Positions 33,616-45,212 of a stretch of 64,000 nucleotides of DNA are shown piece after piece. The first letter of the stretch is position 1; each line of letters begins with the position of its first letter. Source of the stretch: Melampsora larici-populina 98AG31. Lineage: Eukaryota > Basidiomycota > Pucciniomycetes > Pucciniales > Melampsoraceae. The stretch lies in assembly GCF_000204055.1 (NCBI RefSeq), contig NW_006768770.1, positions 784,195 to 848,194 on the forward strand. Reading direction: 5' to 3'. The translations under genes and the position numbers were made by a program. The notes beneath the pieces were generated by a model. The model saw nothing but the letters and a program-made list of their open reading frames with translations, made no database searches and was not told the DNA's origin.

Positions 33616-34195
33616 TCAAAGTTCATGACTGAGATAAGTAAATGAAGAGTCTTTCTCAAAACAAACTAACTTATTGTGTTGAGTTTCAACAGCTGAACGT
33701 TTTTTAGCTCGAGCTTGTTGTTGATGAGAATGATCTAAAGAATGATCATTGATTTCATGACTGATTCCAGTTGAATTTTCTTCATCTCGATCAATTAAAA
33801 GAGGTAACAGGATCAACTAAATACTCATTGACTTCATCTTGGTCTACTTTTTCATATGCCTTAAAACCAAACCAAAACCATCAGTTTTGAACTTGTTTAT
33901 TAGGGGGGAAATTTGAGAAGTGGTTTTTCTTACTTCTAACGATAAAAGCAATCCTTTTTTTGTTCTTGTTAATTTGATTTCTTTTTCCAATGAACTGATG
34001 ACTTGATAATGTTCTCTATTGCCTTGATCTAACTGAATTGCTAATTCATCAATCTGATATTTCAAACCCAAATAAAATGGACAACTCGGATATTGATTAA
34101 ATCATTCAACATCAAAGAGAGAGAGAGATAGAAGGAGATAGAGAAGGAGTGATGTAGTGCAATCATATTTACTTCATGCTCAGCCCTTAGTAATT
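33616..34195 (-). pseudogene. coiled-coil protein fragment, unrecognised, frameshifted
   Basis: Minus-strand exon-like pieces in order: TTIQKELLRAEHE (about 34150-34190, donor GTAAAT), IDELAIQLDQGNREHYQVI and SLEKEIKLTRTKKGLLLSLE (33935-34055, donor GTAAGA), then AYEKVDQDEVNEY (about 33825-33862). After a +1 shift comes a Glu/His/Gln-rich piece with DEENSTGISHEIND up to about 33670. The heptad-like pattern suggests a coiled coil. No family recognised and no start found. Confidence 0.4.
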
Positions 34196-34422
34196 CTTTT
34201 TGAATTGTGGTAGAAGTAGCTGTTATTGAGACAGTTTATTAAAATGATCTTGTGATAGTTGGTGTTGTTTTTGATTGATTGGATATAGGTTTGAATTAGT
34301 TGAACATTGTAATAATTCTCTTGGATTTCTGTAATGTTTTTGCGGTTGATATTTGTTTATGCATTGTTTTGTCCGTGTGGTCGATTGTTGACACTTTGAA
34401 AGTGGTTCTTCCTGGGGAATCA

Positions 34423-34886
34423 CACCGCGGGAATTAACACGTTTGAAACCCGATTGAGCAGAATTTTGGTGTCCGGGTTCAAAATTTCCTCGAATCATGA
34501 AACTCGTTCACAACTCGTTAGCATTACGTTCGCTGATTTCCCTTGAGTAGACTACAATACATACACTTACACAGCACTTGCAAAACCTGTGATTCCAACC
34601 GTTTGACTACATATCTCACCGCTGATCATGTTCCCGCTGAACTGCTTTTTTTCGATTGATCGAGGCTTGAAGAATGAGGATGGAGGTGAGGAATGGTGAA
34701 AGGGGATGTTGCTGTATGATGTGACTGTACATACACGGGGCCAGCCGAGTACAGAGTACATCCCGAGGGGAATCGGCAAACATAATGCGAACGAGTTGTG
34801 AACAAGATTCACGATTCGAGGAAATTTTGAACCCGGACACCGAAATTCCTCTCAATTGGGTTTCAAACCAGTTGATTCCCGCGGTG
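34423..34886. mobile_element. foldback MITE, 464 bp, TIR CACCGCGGGAATYAAC, TSD TCA
   Basis: The arms of about 135 bp are inverted copies (34423-34557 and 34752-34886) with phrases such as GTGTCCGGGTTCAAAATTTC and TTCACAACTCGTT in both. TCA stands directly outside each end (34420-34422 and 34887-34889). There is no coding capacity. The 3-bp duplication fits Harbinger- or CACTA-type mobilisation. Confidence 0.7.
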
Positions 34887-34889
34887 TCA

Positions 34890-36225
34890 ATGAAGATGAA
34901 AACAATCGAGATGGTCAAGGGGTTTTGTTTTGAAAGGAGACTTTTCGAAAAGCAGTAAATGCTTTCGGAATCAATAAAGGACTTTTGATGACTAATGGGA
35001 AGACATCCTTTGATTGCCGGATCTTGTGATAAACCGATTCAAATTGCTTTTTGATACACCACAATCAAAAGCAGAAAAATGTCAAAGTGCACGCAAAACA
35101 TGAAGCTTCCGGGGGGGAAGACTATTCAGCATGAAGATAAACTGCTTTTTCCGACAGCATATGAAGCTTTTGAACCAAAGACAGCTTTTGGAAGCGCAGG
35201 ACAAAATTTGAATCGAAGGGAGCTTTTGAATACGCAAAAGCCAAGATTAAGGCCAGCTGGAAGGTATAAATAGAGGGGCCTGAAGAAGTAAGGGTTGGGC
35301 ATCGTTCAATGCTACCCATGGCTACACCTAGGTGGGTCGTAAGTGGGAAGCGGAGAGATCCCGGTCCGCACCCACCCAAATTGCTGAACCCATGCCGCTG
35401 TGACAGGGTTGGTGAATCCGGGGGGTGAATCCGGATTTAAGAATATTAATGTTCTTGATTCAAAATGCTTCGGGTTGATGCATCATTCTTCTGGGACATG
35501 ATTGATAACAGTGTCAAACAACTTGAAAAAATAAAATCAGATGCAAGAGGCGAGATAATGAGATTCGGAAGTTTGTCAGTTTAAATATAAGAAATTCTTA
35601 ACTTGCACTATAGAGCCCACAATATGGATCAAAAGTTTGCTTACATAATTATAAAGTAGATCAAAATCTGCATCCCAAGATCGATTCAAATCTGGATTAT
35701 ATGTAAATTTCTTCATGATGCAGTCAAATCGATCATTTGTATGATGATCGCCCAATCATTTAAAGATTTGTATCAAAGATGCGAGAATTTCTATCAATCA
35801 TTGTAGGAGGTAAGAGTCATATTAGGATCTAAAATTCTTCTTTGACTTCGAAGATAATGCAAAAACAGATCATTTGTGAGAGTTCATGTCAGATATTTAG
35901 TTCGATCCTACTCTGTCCAATCTGTTTTGATCATTTTTGATTTTGTCCGATTTTGTTCAATCCGTTTTGATCAAATACAATCCAATCCAATTCGATTTGA
36001 CTTGTGCAGTTGAATCCAGTTTGAACTTTTGAATTTGATTCTGATATTGAGATTAGCCTCAATCAAGTAAAACATGAATAAATCAGACTGTATATCAACA
36101 AAGCCTTTAAATCAATAGATGATATTTGAATGGTTCACCCATTATAAAGAATTTGGAAGTAAAAGGGTCAGCAACGTCTTCCAGGGTTTGATCAGTATTT
36201 GGACAGGATACTGTGTAGTATGGTA
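34890..36225. other. no gene seen; TATA-containing repeat-like stretch
   Basis: 35060-35450 has several AAGCTT/AGCTTTTG repeats, a TATAAATAGAGG box at about 35265 and a duplicated GGTGAATCCGG, like part of a solo LTR, but no boundaries could be set. 35460-36120 is AT-rich with many CAATCC / TTTTGATC phrases. Confidence 0.35.
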
Positions 36226-37410
36226 ACAACGCACACCTTGATTAGAAGAAGTTCCAATGGAGGGTAAGGTGTCTTTGGATGATTGATTTTTTGAAGTTGA
36301 CACTACACAAAATGTCATCTTTACCGGGCGGTAAAGAAAACTACTGACATAGAAAAGTCCTGAGGCAACAGGAAGAGAGCTAAAAATCTGAAAAAATATG
36401 CACCTTGTTCCTAGATGTTGGGGCGTCATGACGAGTATTTTTTTGTATTTTACACACAGATATTGGTTAATGTACTAACAATAAAGGCTGAGAATCATCA
36501 AAAACCCACCTGTAACAATACCTGAAATTTGGCCCTTGACTTTGAAGACAGGATTTTGGAATCTTCAAACATCAATAACTTTTGCATTTCTGAATCAAAT
36601 CACTCGATTTGAAGTGCATTAAAAAGGTGAGCCTTTCCTCTACATTTTTCATTCAGATATCACATCTGTAGCTGGTCTAAAAAAGATCCTACAGAGCTAT
36701 TCATGCAGAACTGTTTGAACATATGTAGAGTGTTTAAATGACTAGATAGCACCTTACTAACATTATGAAGTGTGAAGGAGAATGGTTCAGCTTTTGAATG
36801 AACCAAAAATCGAGTTATTTGGAGCAGAATTGCAAAAGTTATTGAAGTTTTTAGACCACAAAATATTGTCTTCATACTCATGACCCAAATTTCAGGTATT
36901 GTTACATGTGAGTTTTTGTTGATTTTCAGTGTTTATTGTTAGTACATAAACCAATATCTGCGTGTAAAATACAAAAAAATACTCATCATGACGCCCCAAC
37001 ATCTAGGAACAAGGTGCATATTTTTCCAGATTTTTAGCTCTCTTCCTGTTCCCTCAGGACTTTTCTATGTCAGTAGTTTTCTTTACCGCCCGGTAAAGAT
37101 GACATTTGGTGTAGTGTGATGATGTTCTAGGAATTGAGATAATAGGTCTCACTACTTTAAATGATCGAGGGTGCTTTGGATTAGGGGTTGGTTGGATTAT
37201 TCTAGTCGCAGAGTCTGGAGGATTGATGGATTTAGATGGGACTGCTTTGACTACTATGGTTGGACTATGAACATGAGATCTTGGTGTACTCTGATCTGAC
37301 AAAGGAGAACTTTGATGAATTGAAGAAGTTGATCCACCTGAACAAGTAGAAGAACTTGAAGATTTTTGTATAGGTTGTTGTGAATCAATTGGAGTCTTTG
37401 ATCCAATGCA
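36226..37410 (-). pseudogene. Ser/Thr/Pro-rich coding exon interrupted by element B
   Basis: The minus strand is open from about 37405 to 37117 (Ser-rich: KSSSSSTCSGGSTSS, then SDQSTPRSHVHSPTIVV and PNPKHPRSFKVVRPI), then meets element B. On the far side (36231-36300) the same composition resumes (TSKNQSSKDTLPSIGTSSN) and ends at a donor GTGTGC. Removing the element and one copy of its TGA duplication leaves a continuous frame across the join. Upstream coding-like pieces (AEKARQQVRKSYVVYANAL, about 37400-37460) suggest a longer gene reaching past 37600. Family not recognised. Confidence 0.45.
36301..37116. mobile_element. CACTA-like foldback element B, 816 bp, TSD TGA
   Basis: It begins CACTACACAAAATG and ends CATTTGGTGTAGTG, flanked by TGA on both sides (36298-36300 and 37117-37119). 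The arms are long inverted repeats of at least 250 bp. A subterminal hairpin CTTTACCG-GG-CGGTAAAG lies in both arms. Shared with element A, in the same order: CACTACA end, GGGC hairpin, CCTTGTTCC/CTTGTTCC, GTACTAACAATAAA, CCTGTAACAA and CTGAAATTTGG. No transposase. Confidence 0.85.
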
Positions 37411-37419
37411 TTAGCATAA

Positions 37420-39405
37420 ACCACATAAGATTTTCTAACTTGCTGTCTTGCCTTTTCTGCTAATTATTCAATTTGATAACTACTATTCCAATGATTGATA
37501 GTTAACCTTTTATGACAAAACTGTCCTCAATCAGTTTCTAGAAACTTTCTACTGGAAAAATCGCTTTTTGTTTACTAAACTCAGATCAATTTGCTTGAAT
37601 TATTTCTCCTATTCTGGCTGATGCTTCTGCTGATGCTTCTGCTTTTGATTCTTAAGGTTTTCAGCTGATTTCATGTGTCAAATGACGTCAGAACATGAGG
37701 AGTAATAGTTCATTTGACGCAGAATCATCAAATTCAGAATGTTCAACCTTCAAATCATTAGTAACAGAGGTTTATGACAAAAGTTATAAGGAATCAAAGG
37801 ATGTGATTACACATTAACAAGATCACAAATCATTAATAACAAGCAATTACATCATTGGAATGCTGAATCATCATAAAATCAAATCAAGATTCATTCTAGA
37901 ACATCCAAAACACAGCATATACACAGCATATACACAGCATTTGATCATAAGAATAGGGATTAGTAATAGATCTTATCAGATGATGAATAGAAGATCACAT
38001 TACATCATGGTAATGATCATAATGAGTTAATGAGCTACTGTTGGCAAAATTTAGGAGTGTACACCACGGGGTAATCCATACCGTTGTTTGGCGGCCATGG
38101 AATACCGCCGTACGGCGAGATTTGCTTGGTGGTGGACGCTCGCCGCCAGATGGTCCGTGGCGCGGTGGTCAAACGGCGAGATTGCCTTACCGCCGTTAGA
38201 CAAGCCATCTGGCGCCCTACAGACCGTTTCCGAGGAGATGTTTCCGAGCAAAGTTTAGGTGCCGATCATCGGGGAGCTGATTGAGGGAACCTCTTTGTTC
38301 CCTCCCATAGCGACGCCATCCACCCCTGGTGGGTTAAGGTATCAATGTCAAGGAAGACGTGGAGGAGCTCCCAGACCAAAGAATGGATTCTAGGAGCTCT
38401 CCCGCTGTCAGAATAAAAAAGGGATGCCTTGAACCACGTCTATGGAGGCAATTGTGAAAATGGACCTTAATTTCACAGCCTCCGGTTTTACATTCCTGGA
38501 AGACATTACGTCTTACCATCTTCTGCTCACCAAAAGACTGGTTGACCTCTCGCCAGGCCTACCAGCTGAATTCTGGCCGAAATCCCAGCTTTTGACCAGA
38601 AATCAGCTGGTATGGCCATACCAGCCAAAATCTGGTCGCACACTGGGATTTTGGCGAGCGTTTGGCCAGATCTCGACACAACCAACTTTTCGCTGGTATT
38701 CCAACAAAAAGTTACCCTGTGGTGTAGAGAGTGGTGGAATCATTAGATCATAGCTGTTTACCAAAATTTTAGTCATCTTTTGGTTCTTTAGATGGTGAAG
38801 AGGATTTTTAAGAGCTGTTGACCACTCATTGATTTTTATATAAAATTGTGTACTTTGTGCAAAGTTAGGTTTCCTTTCTTCTTCATCTCTTACAGAGCTT
38901 CAATTTAATTTATCATTATAAATTTATTTTAGCAGTACTAGGTCACTCAAACCAGCCCTTCATCAGAGGAGAAATTTGCTTTATGTGCTTTATATGAAAC
39001 TGTCATTCTGGAATAATATCAAAAAGATATTGAGATTATTTTTCTTCATTTTGACTTGACTGGAATAACACTAAAATTGTGTTGAGACTAGCCATTTGGG
39101 CGGCGGGCGCCGCTCTGGAAAGACACTCCCATACAGAGTAGCCTAAAATCAAGTCAGAAGAAGGTTCAGACTTATTGGTGCCTGTTTTAGATGTTTTGAA
39201 ACTTGAGATTCTAGATATCCTTTTTGCGTTCCCTGATAAATACCTTAAGACCTGGTCTCACACACTCAATTTGGTACAACATTGAAAAAGAATAATCCAA
39301 AGATCTACTAAGTATCTCATTATAATGAACACTTTGTTTTAACACCGAAGAATCATGTAAATAAATGAGAATTTGGGGTGTTGAAGTACATAGTTGAGAT
39401 GCCCC
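37420..39405. other. no intact gene; one TIR element
   Basis: 37600-37660 on the minus strand still looks coding (Ala/Glu-rich, ESKAEASAEASARIGEII). 38062-38724 is an inverted-repeat element. 38760-39400 is AT-rich with nothing recognised. Confidence 0.4.
38062..38724. mobile_element. TA-flanked element, TIR CACCACRGGGTAA, GC-rich stem-loops inside
   Basis: CACCACGGGGTAA (38062) and its inverted partner TTACCCTGTGGTG (to 38724) are each bordered by TA, as for Tc1/mariner-type target sites. Inside are GC-rich pieces built on CCGCCGTACGGCG and a 20-bp perfect palindrome (half-site GCTGGTATGG, 38606-38625). No transposase frame. Confidence 0.5.
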
Positions 39406-39966
39406 TCAATTGACTCTGAGCTCCACGCTTGTCAATCTACACACACGCGCAAGCAACCCCTTGATTATAACTCTTGGGAACGTTTCTTCCAATACAACGG
39501 CAGCTCGTACCGCACCTGGACTTGGAAGGGTAATGTGAGGATGCTCTTGAGTATCGGATGCAATCGTACACAAAGTAACTATTACGCACAATAAATCAAT
39601 CTCAATATGGAGAAGGGAATAAGAGGACAGATGGACAATTACCATGACCTTTGCTTTCACTTGGGTTGATTCGCAAGGTAGTGTATACACAATATGGGAG
39701 TCCATCCGCCATATTGACTATTTGGAATGCGTATTGACCATACAAATGAACACAGTACATTCGACCGTTGTCGTGGTATAGCCTAACATTTCCTTCAACA
39801 CCTTATAACCAAATCGAATATCACCAATTTCAGTACAAACTTTGACATCCTCAAAGTGCAAAAATGTAGATTGCTTACCATCACGGAATCTATCCCTAAT
39901 GATAAATAGTTGCTGAAGTACATCAGCATCCATGTGAAGGGTGGTTCCATCTGGTGAGACACTCAT
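39406..39966 (-). CDS. small-family gene A (136 aa, three exons), unrecognised
   Basis: Exons (minus): 39879-39966 (88 nt), 39643-39792 (150 nt), 39406-39578 (173 nt); GT-AG, both introns phase 1. The protein starts MSVSPDGTTLHMDADVL, continues RDRFRDG / LYHDNGRMYCVHLYG / AFQIV, and ends with TLCTIASDTQEHPHI and a Val/Arg-rich C-terminus. It has no signal peptide, membrane segment or known domain. It is clearly paralogous to gene B (43071-43630): same exon sizes, same intron phases, and shared DGTTL, RDRF.DG, VH.(F/Y)G and CTI(A/S)S. The first exon could also start further upstream, but the shared start with gene B supports 39966. Confidence 0.7.
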
Positions 39967-41005
39967 GAAAACTATGATAATAAAAGAATTGAGAGTCTGA
40001 AAGAAAGTAGAGAGATCTTGTATCTTTTTGATTGAAGTAGAGAGATTGTGTAGCTTTTTGAACGATTTATGATTTTGTAATAGTGTTAGGATCGATTTAT
40101 GAAATTGTAGTAGTCTTAGGATGTGAGGGGATAACCATCTCATTTGGCAAGCTGTCTAAATAAACAATCATCCTGATGACTCGCAATGAAACAGTCCAAG
40201 AAGTTCGAAAAGGACCCACGTAAGATTTGAGAAGTACGTGGATAATTTTCCATCGTGCAATAAAGATAAAATGAGATTAAATAAGATACAAACTGAGTCG
40301 GTCGGCATTCAACAGCAATTGATGATATCGAACGACTTAACCTTCATCTTTGTTGATTGAAAAAATGTATGAATTAAATGACGTTTGTTAAATGGCGATA
40401 TGAGCTCATTATCAAAGGGTTCAAATCGAGCGACTTACGATTTGGTGTTTCTCAAAAGAAAAAACGCTATAAACCCTATAAGATTTATCAAAAGAAAACA
40501 TGAGCTAAATGTCGAGACGGTTTGGGAAAATTGAAAAAGGCTCTGAATTGCCATTAGGGATCACAAATTCTTCCCAAAATTGGAAGAAAATCAAGACTCA
40601 AGGTCTGTTCAACTCAATAATACCGTTCATCACTTAGTTAATCTTATGTCAAATCTCTCTCGAGTTATCTCAGAGTAGAAAACGTACTCATAAGAAGCTA
40701 AAAAAATGGAACACATTTTTTAATATTTCAATTTTTGATTGTTATTAAGTTATTCGGACCAAATCCATAGACTACTACGTTTAAAGCAATCAGATGATAC
40801 CCATAAGACAGTTCCCCCTCTTTTAAACAGTGAAGTCCTAACGCTTGCTATATAACAATGAAAAGGAACATCACAACACACATATGACCCCTAATAACTA
40901 TTCTTCTATAAGTCCCGTGAAAGGTGATGTAGATCTTGTGTTAGAACTTCTGAACATTTAGAATCATAGGTATAAAACACAGCTTACAAAGATGTCAGTG
41001 CATGA
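39967..41005. other. intergenic; decayed copy of the F-box gene 3' end
   Basis: Between about 40860 and 41000 the minus strand resembles the last intron and exon of the F-box-like gene (CTAACMCAA.., CCTTTCACRGGA, AGAAGAAT) but with stops, so a ~140-bp tandem duplication has decayed here. The rest is AT-rich. Confidence 0.4.
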
Positions 41006-42352
41006 CTACACTAATTCTTCTATCTTCCCTGACTGGTCCTCGAGTTGATCAATAAACTCCTGTGAAAGGGGACGCAAGTATTGGGTTAGGGATGTCTACG
41101 AATCATAACAGGGCTAGCAAGCACAACTTACCAAGATATCCGCATGATTCATGTCGATTCTGAAATGACATGTGATTCCACGATCCCTGAACAGAGCTTC
41201 CAACAAAGGATCGCTATTGATGCTCCAAGTGTAAGTGATGAAGATGAAATGTTTCAACTTTGGTGAACCCTTGAATGTTCGAAGATCTGGCAAAACTTTG
41301 GCCCAGAACGTTTTCGTAGCTTCATAAGTTGTAATAAAAACTTCAACCGTTTTGAAAATGGGCCAATTGAACCAAGATAATTGAGAGATGTAAGAATCAA
41401 TAGACATGGTCCGTACCACTCGAAGTTTTGGTAGCGACACTCTAGCAACATGGCAGGGTATGTGCCAGGGAATAGTCTCCAACATAATCCCTTTGAGAGT
41501 GTCTGACAACTCCAAAATAATTCCAGCACAATGATTGGGGTCAGAAGGCGGCGTGTATCCTAAGAGTCGGATTTTCTTGCCTTTGATTGCGCAGAAATCG
41601 TGGAACGCAAAGAGATTGTAGATATGGCAGGATATCCACAAATGCACGAGATTAGGTAAAGCGCCAGTGTCCACGTGTATAGGATTGAGAGTCGCAAGTC
41701 TGAATGATAAAGATTCTAAAGATGTAGCGTTGTTCAAGACAGCAGTGATGGATTTTGAATCGTTTGTGATCTCTCGCACCTTTGTACCTTTGATCTTCAA
41801 CGTTTTTAATTTCTTGATGCGTTTCAATGCGAGTACCAAACCATCTGAGAATCCTACTGAGTTAGTAAATTTGAGCTTTAAATGTTCCAAGTTGGAGCCG
41901 CATAAGCTGATGATGCTCGCCACGTCCGGCATAAGAATTGAGTTTGGTTCTCGATTCGCGTACTCCAATTCAAGTTCGTCTAGAGTGTAGTCCGGTAAAG
42001 CTCCATAAACGGCGAGGTTGTTGAAAGCGGGGATATACATAACTTGCTCCAAACATAGGTCACGCAAATTTGAAATACACGAAACAACCATACAGCTCTC
42101 CCACATCTTGACCATATAGCCCTTGATCCAAGGAGTTCTCAAGTATAAACTGCGATAAATGACAGGGGGAATAGCTATCAACCATGACCTGGCCAAGAAC
42201 CTCAAGCAAAGTAGATATGTAATAGATGCATGATTTAAGAATGGCTTATCAGCAATATCAAGAGGGTCACCGAATAATTTTGGAAGGTCATCACATAAGA
42301 AAGATATAATACACTCTACAACTTCTACAGGTAAACCAATAGGGCGAGTCAT
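41006..42352 (-). CDS. F-box/LRR-like protein, 2 exons
   Basis: Exon 1 41132-42352 (407 codons) ends at donor GTAAGT; exon 2 41006-41059 follows an acceptor TTTCACAG and adds 17 codons (EFIDQLEDQSGKIEELV) before TAG, giving 424 aa. The N-terminus LPVEVVECIISFLCDD is an F-box-type helix, with a 30-residue insert before the second part. The rest shows leucine-rich repeats of irregular spacing (NLEHLKLKF, KLKTLKIKG, SLESLSFRL, NLVHLWIS, KLRVVRTMS, KLKHFIF). The likely role is as a substrate adaptor of an SCF ubiquitin ligase. Such genes are expanded in rusts. Without splicing, the frame would read on as VSCAC and stop. Confidence 0.75.
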
Positions 42353-43070
42353 GTTTGGCGGGGATTACTGTTTAGGGAAGTCAAGGAACTTGAAGGCTTT
42401 TAGAACAATTTTGAGAATGGATTCGATCCACCTTTGATTGTCATTTTCAAAAAAATAACAACTTCGAAGGAATCAAAAAGGTAAGATTGTACTACCCATC
42501 CTTCCGAAAGGCCCACTGCTTGTTCTTGTGTAGACAACTTACATATGTGTGGATTGGAAGAAAGATGATGGATCGCACGGGCAATCCAACGTAGTGGGTC
42601 TGTCATATCACCTAAAACTCTTGCTCGCACCACCGGGACATCTAAGATAGGAATTTAGAGGCGTCATCTCACGCTCTTGCTTAGGGACAACTTCTTTGTG
42701 ACTTCAGACCACGCGGTATTCTAATCTTCAACAGTCTCATGTACACAGATAAGTTGATTAGACATTTTGAAGTTGTAGAGATCACAATATTGCATTGTGA
42801 TATGAGAACCTTTTCGGTTAGTTGCATCAGAAAATGATGGTTATTCTTAACAAACGTGAAAACGGCAGTAACAATAGAGCTACAAAATGAAAATCTAAAG
42901 CCTCAAAAAGATGGGAATTTACCCACGCAAATGACGACACACTCTGAGATTGGGCGGGCGTTTCTCTCAGAGATACGCCATACTCTTAGCTTGATTACAT
43001 GAAGCCCATACCTGCCCATTCTCAATTCTCTACACGCTTCGAGCAATGAACAAAAATAGCTAAGACACAT
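42353..43070. other. intergenic with a short coding-like fragment
   Basis: 42540-42640 on the minus strand reads like an exon (RWIARAIHHLSSNPHICK, then a GTAAGT donor), possibly a remnant of another member of the F-box/LRR family. The remainder shows nothing. Confidence 0.3.
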
Positions 43071-43630
43071 TTAAAGGGATTGATGGCCAAGATCCCTTAT
43101 GATCGCGATACGCAAAAGCACAGCGTCGATTGCTGCTTTTGACATTATCTGTTCTGATAATACCTTAGCTCGTAGAACCCGTGTACTTGGAAGCACGAGC
43201 AACCAATGATGTCGGGTTTTGGATGAAATTGTACACAGACCACCTGTATAATAGATACAATGGATATCAATATATATATCATTGGGTCAACTCACAGGAC
43301 CGAATGACTCTTGAGACTTACTCTGATTTCCACTTTCAGTTGGATGGTATTCTAAAGTCATGTACACAACATGATCCCCATCTGTTGCGCGGACTATTCG
43401 AAAAGCCTTATTTCCAAATGGATGGACATTGTAGCTTCGGCCATCATTGTGTTGTAATCTAGCACTTCCTTCACTTCCTTTGAACCAATCCCAATTTCAG
43501 TGTTTCATTTACTCCATGAAGTGCAAGGGCTTAATTACTTACCGTCTTCGAATCTGTCCCTAACGATGTAAAGCTGCGCAAGGACATCATCCCTAATTTC
43601 TAGCGTGGTTCCATCTAGTCCAGTTTCCAT
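43071..43630 (-). CDS. small-family gene B (135 aa, three exons), unrecognised
   Basis: Exons (minus): 43543-43630 (88 nt), 43322-43468 (147 nt), 43071-43243 (173 nt). Both introns are phase 1, GT-AG. It starts METGLDGTTLEIRDDVL, has YIVRDRFEDG, then RSYNVHPFGNKAFRIVRAT and LCTISSKTR. It shares architecture with gene A, including identical first and last exon lengths, which supports both models. No domain recognised. It is separated from gene A by the F-box-like gene; a truncated third member lies just upstream. Confidence 0.7.
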
Positions 43631-44256
43631 GGCTACTAAGTTGAGAGACAGCGAAAGAAATAGTAGAGAAGAGTAGATTTTACTTTGGAGTACGAATTGG
43701 TGAGTTACTTCATAGAAAAGCTGACCTTGAATGTGGTTTTTTGGGGAAAAATTTGGAAACACCAATGAGATGAAAAGGGAAGAAGAGAGCTTGCTTGATT
43801 GGCTGTAAACACTCAAGCAGAGGGTAACATATACGCGATTTGACCTTTTTCGAGTGTTTGGATCAGCTTCTGCATAGTATTCACGAAATTCCTTACTTGA
43901 GAACGTGGCCTCACTTTCAGAAGAGTCTTAAAACCGCACAACTTAACTTTTTAGAACTCACAGGATATAGACTTTTTCATTGAACAAAGGGGATTGTTCA
44001 AGATCGACCAACTTGAATTAAGAGTCAAACGACCCCATATCTTTGAGTTTCAACGGCTTAAGGTGTTTGGATCTTTACAAATGAAAATCCTTCGAACGTA
44101 TATGAATCTGAATACTTTGAATCTTTATCAAATGAAAGGCAAAGATCGAAATCAATCCAGTATTTGCACCGATTACGCAAAACAATATCATCCTTATCAG
44201 TTCCGCGTGTATATAACTTATCATGTCATATGTTAAATAAAGGAGTGGGCAAGACA

Positions 44257-44606
44257 TTAAGAATGAAAGATATCGGTGCGTTTCAAGGTAAGCACTCGCT
44301 CAATCACCCCTTCAATGGTAGCTCGTGGGATTTCATCCTCTGATACAATCCCAGCTCGTAACTCGCCTCCAGCAGCTGGAAGTGTAAACCTTGGATGTTC
44401 TCGAGTTTCCGATGAAATCGTACACGAACTATCTAAAAAAACAAATGATATCAATACAGACAGTGGAAAAAGAATACTGGTCAAGACTCACTGTCAGTGT
44501 CGGAGTGAAAAGTAGAGTATACACCATATGAGGCTCCTTTGGTCCCTTGCACGATTCGAAATGCATGATTACCATACAAATGGACATTGTAGGTTTGCTT
44601 CTACTA
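44257..44606 (-). pseudogene. small-family member C, 5'-truncated
   Basis: Exon 2-like part 44492-44606 (TYNVHLYGNHAFRIVQGT) and exon 3 44257-44432 (SSCTISSETREHPRFTLP, ending KRTDIFHS), joined by a phase-1 GT-AG intron as in A and B. The first exon with DGTTL is missing: an in-frame TAG stands right before the conserved part of exon 2. The exon 3 sequence is well kept, so it may be a recent loss or may use an exon that I could not find. Confidence 0.6.
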
Positions 44607-45212
44607 ATACAAAAGTCCATCAATCAGAAGTTGGCTCCTCTTTCAAAGGAGGCTTAGAAAGTAAAAGACTACAATTACTTGAAGTTGAGGGAGATGGAGT
44701 GACTTGAATTGTTCAAGATAAAATGAGTTGAATTCTTGGAAGTCAAACAACCCCAAATTTAAAAAAGTTGGTACTCGTAAAGATCTTTTGAACAGACGAT
44801 TCAGAAGATTGAAAAAGGTTGGGTCTGTTGAATAGATCCAGGAAAGAATTTCTTCGAACACGGATCAGCCCAGATGATTTAATGGAAGGACGACTCGCCA
44901 AATGACATCACTAAGTGAAAGAATAAATCAAGTTGATTGTCGTTCAATTGCAAGAATGACCCAGGCAGATGAGAAAAGTAAGAGATGGGCTTGTAAGGCT
45001 GTGCAAAATTGAGGTAAAGGAAAATGTTATTGATTAAAAAAGTTTGAAATTTGAGTAGTTCATTGATATGGCCTTGAAAACTGGTCAACTCATACCACTG
45101 ATAGGGCAACATGTACGTAGAAGTTAGAGACATGTATAAGAAAATGAGAAACAAAAATGTATTTCTTGAATCGATTGGCATACATAAAATTCAAAGACAA
45201 ATACATGCAACT
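44607..45212. other. intergenic, nothing recognised
   Basis: Minus-strand frames here are Phe/Leu-rich translations of AT-rich DNA and lack splice or start context. Confidence 0.4.

Noticed and set aside
35060..35450. Solo LTR with TATA box
   Set aside because: No TG..CA ends, target duplication or second copy in the window could be fixed.
44879..45181. 100-aa Phe/Leu-rich frame on - resembling a membrane protein
   Set aside because: AT-rich intergenic DNA often gives such frames; no splice or start context.
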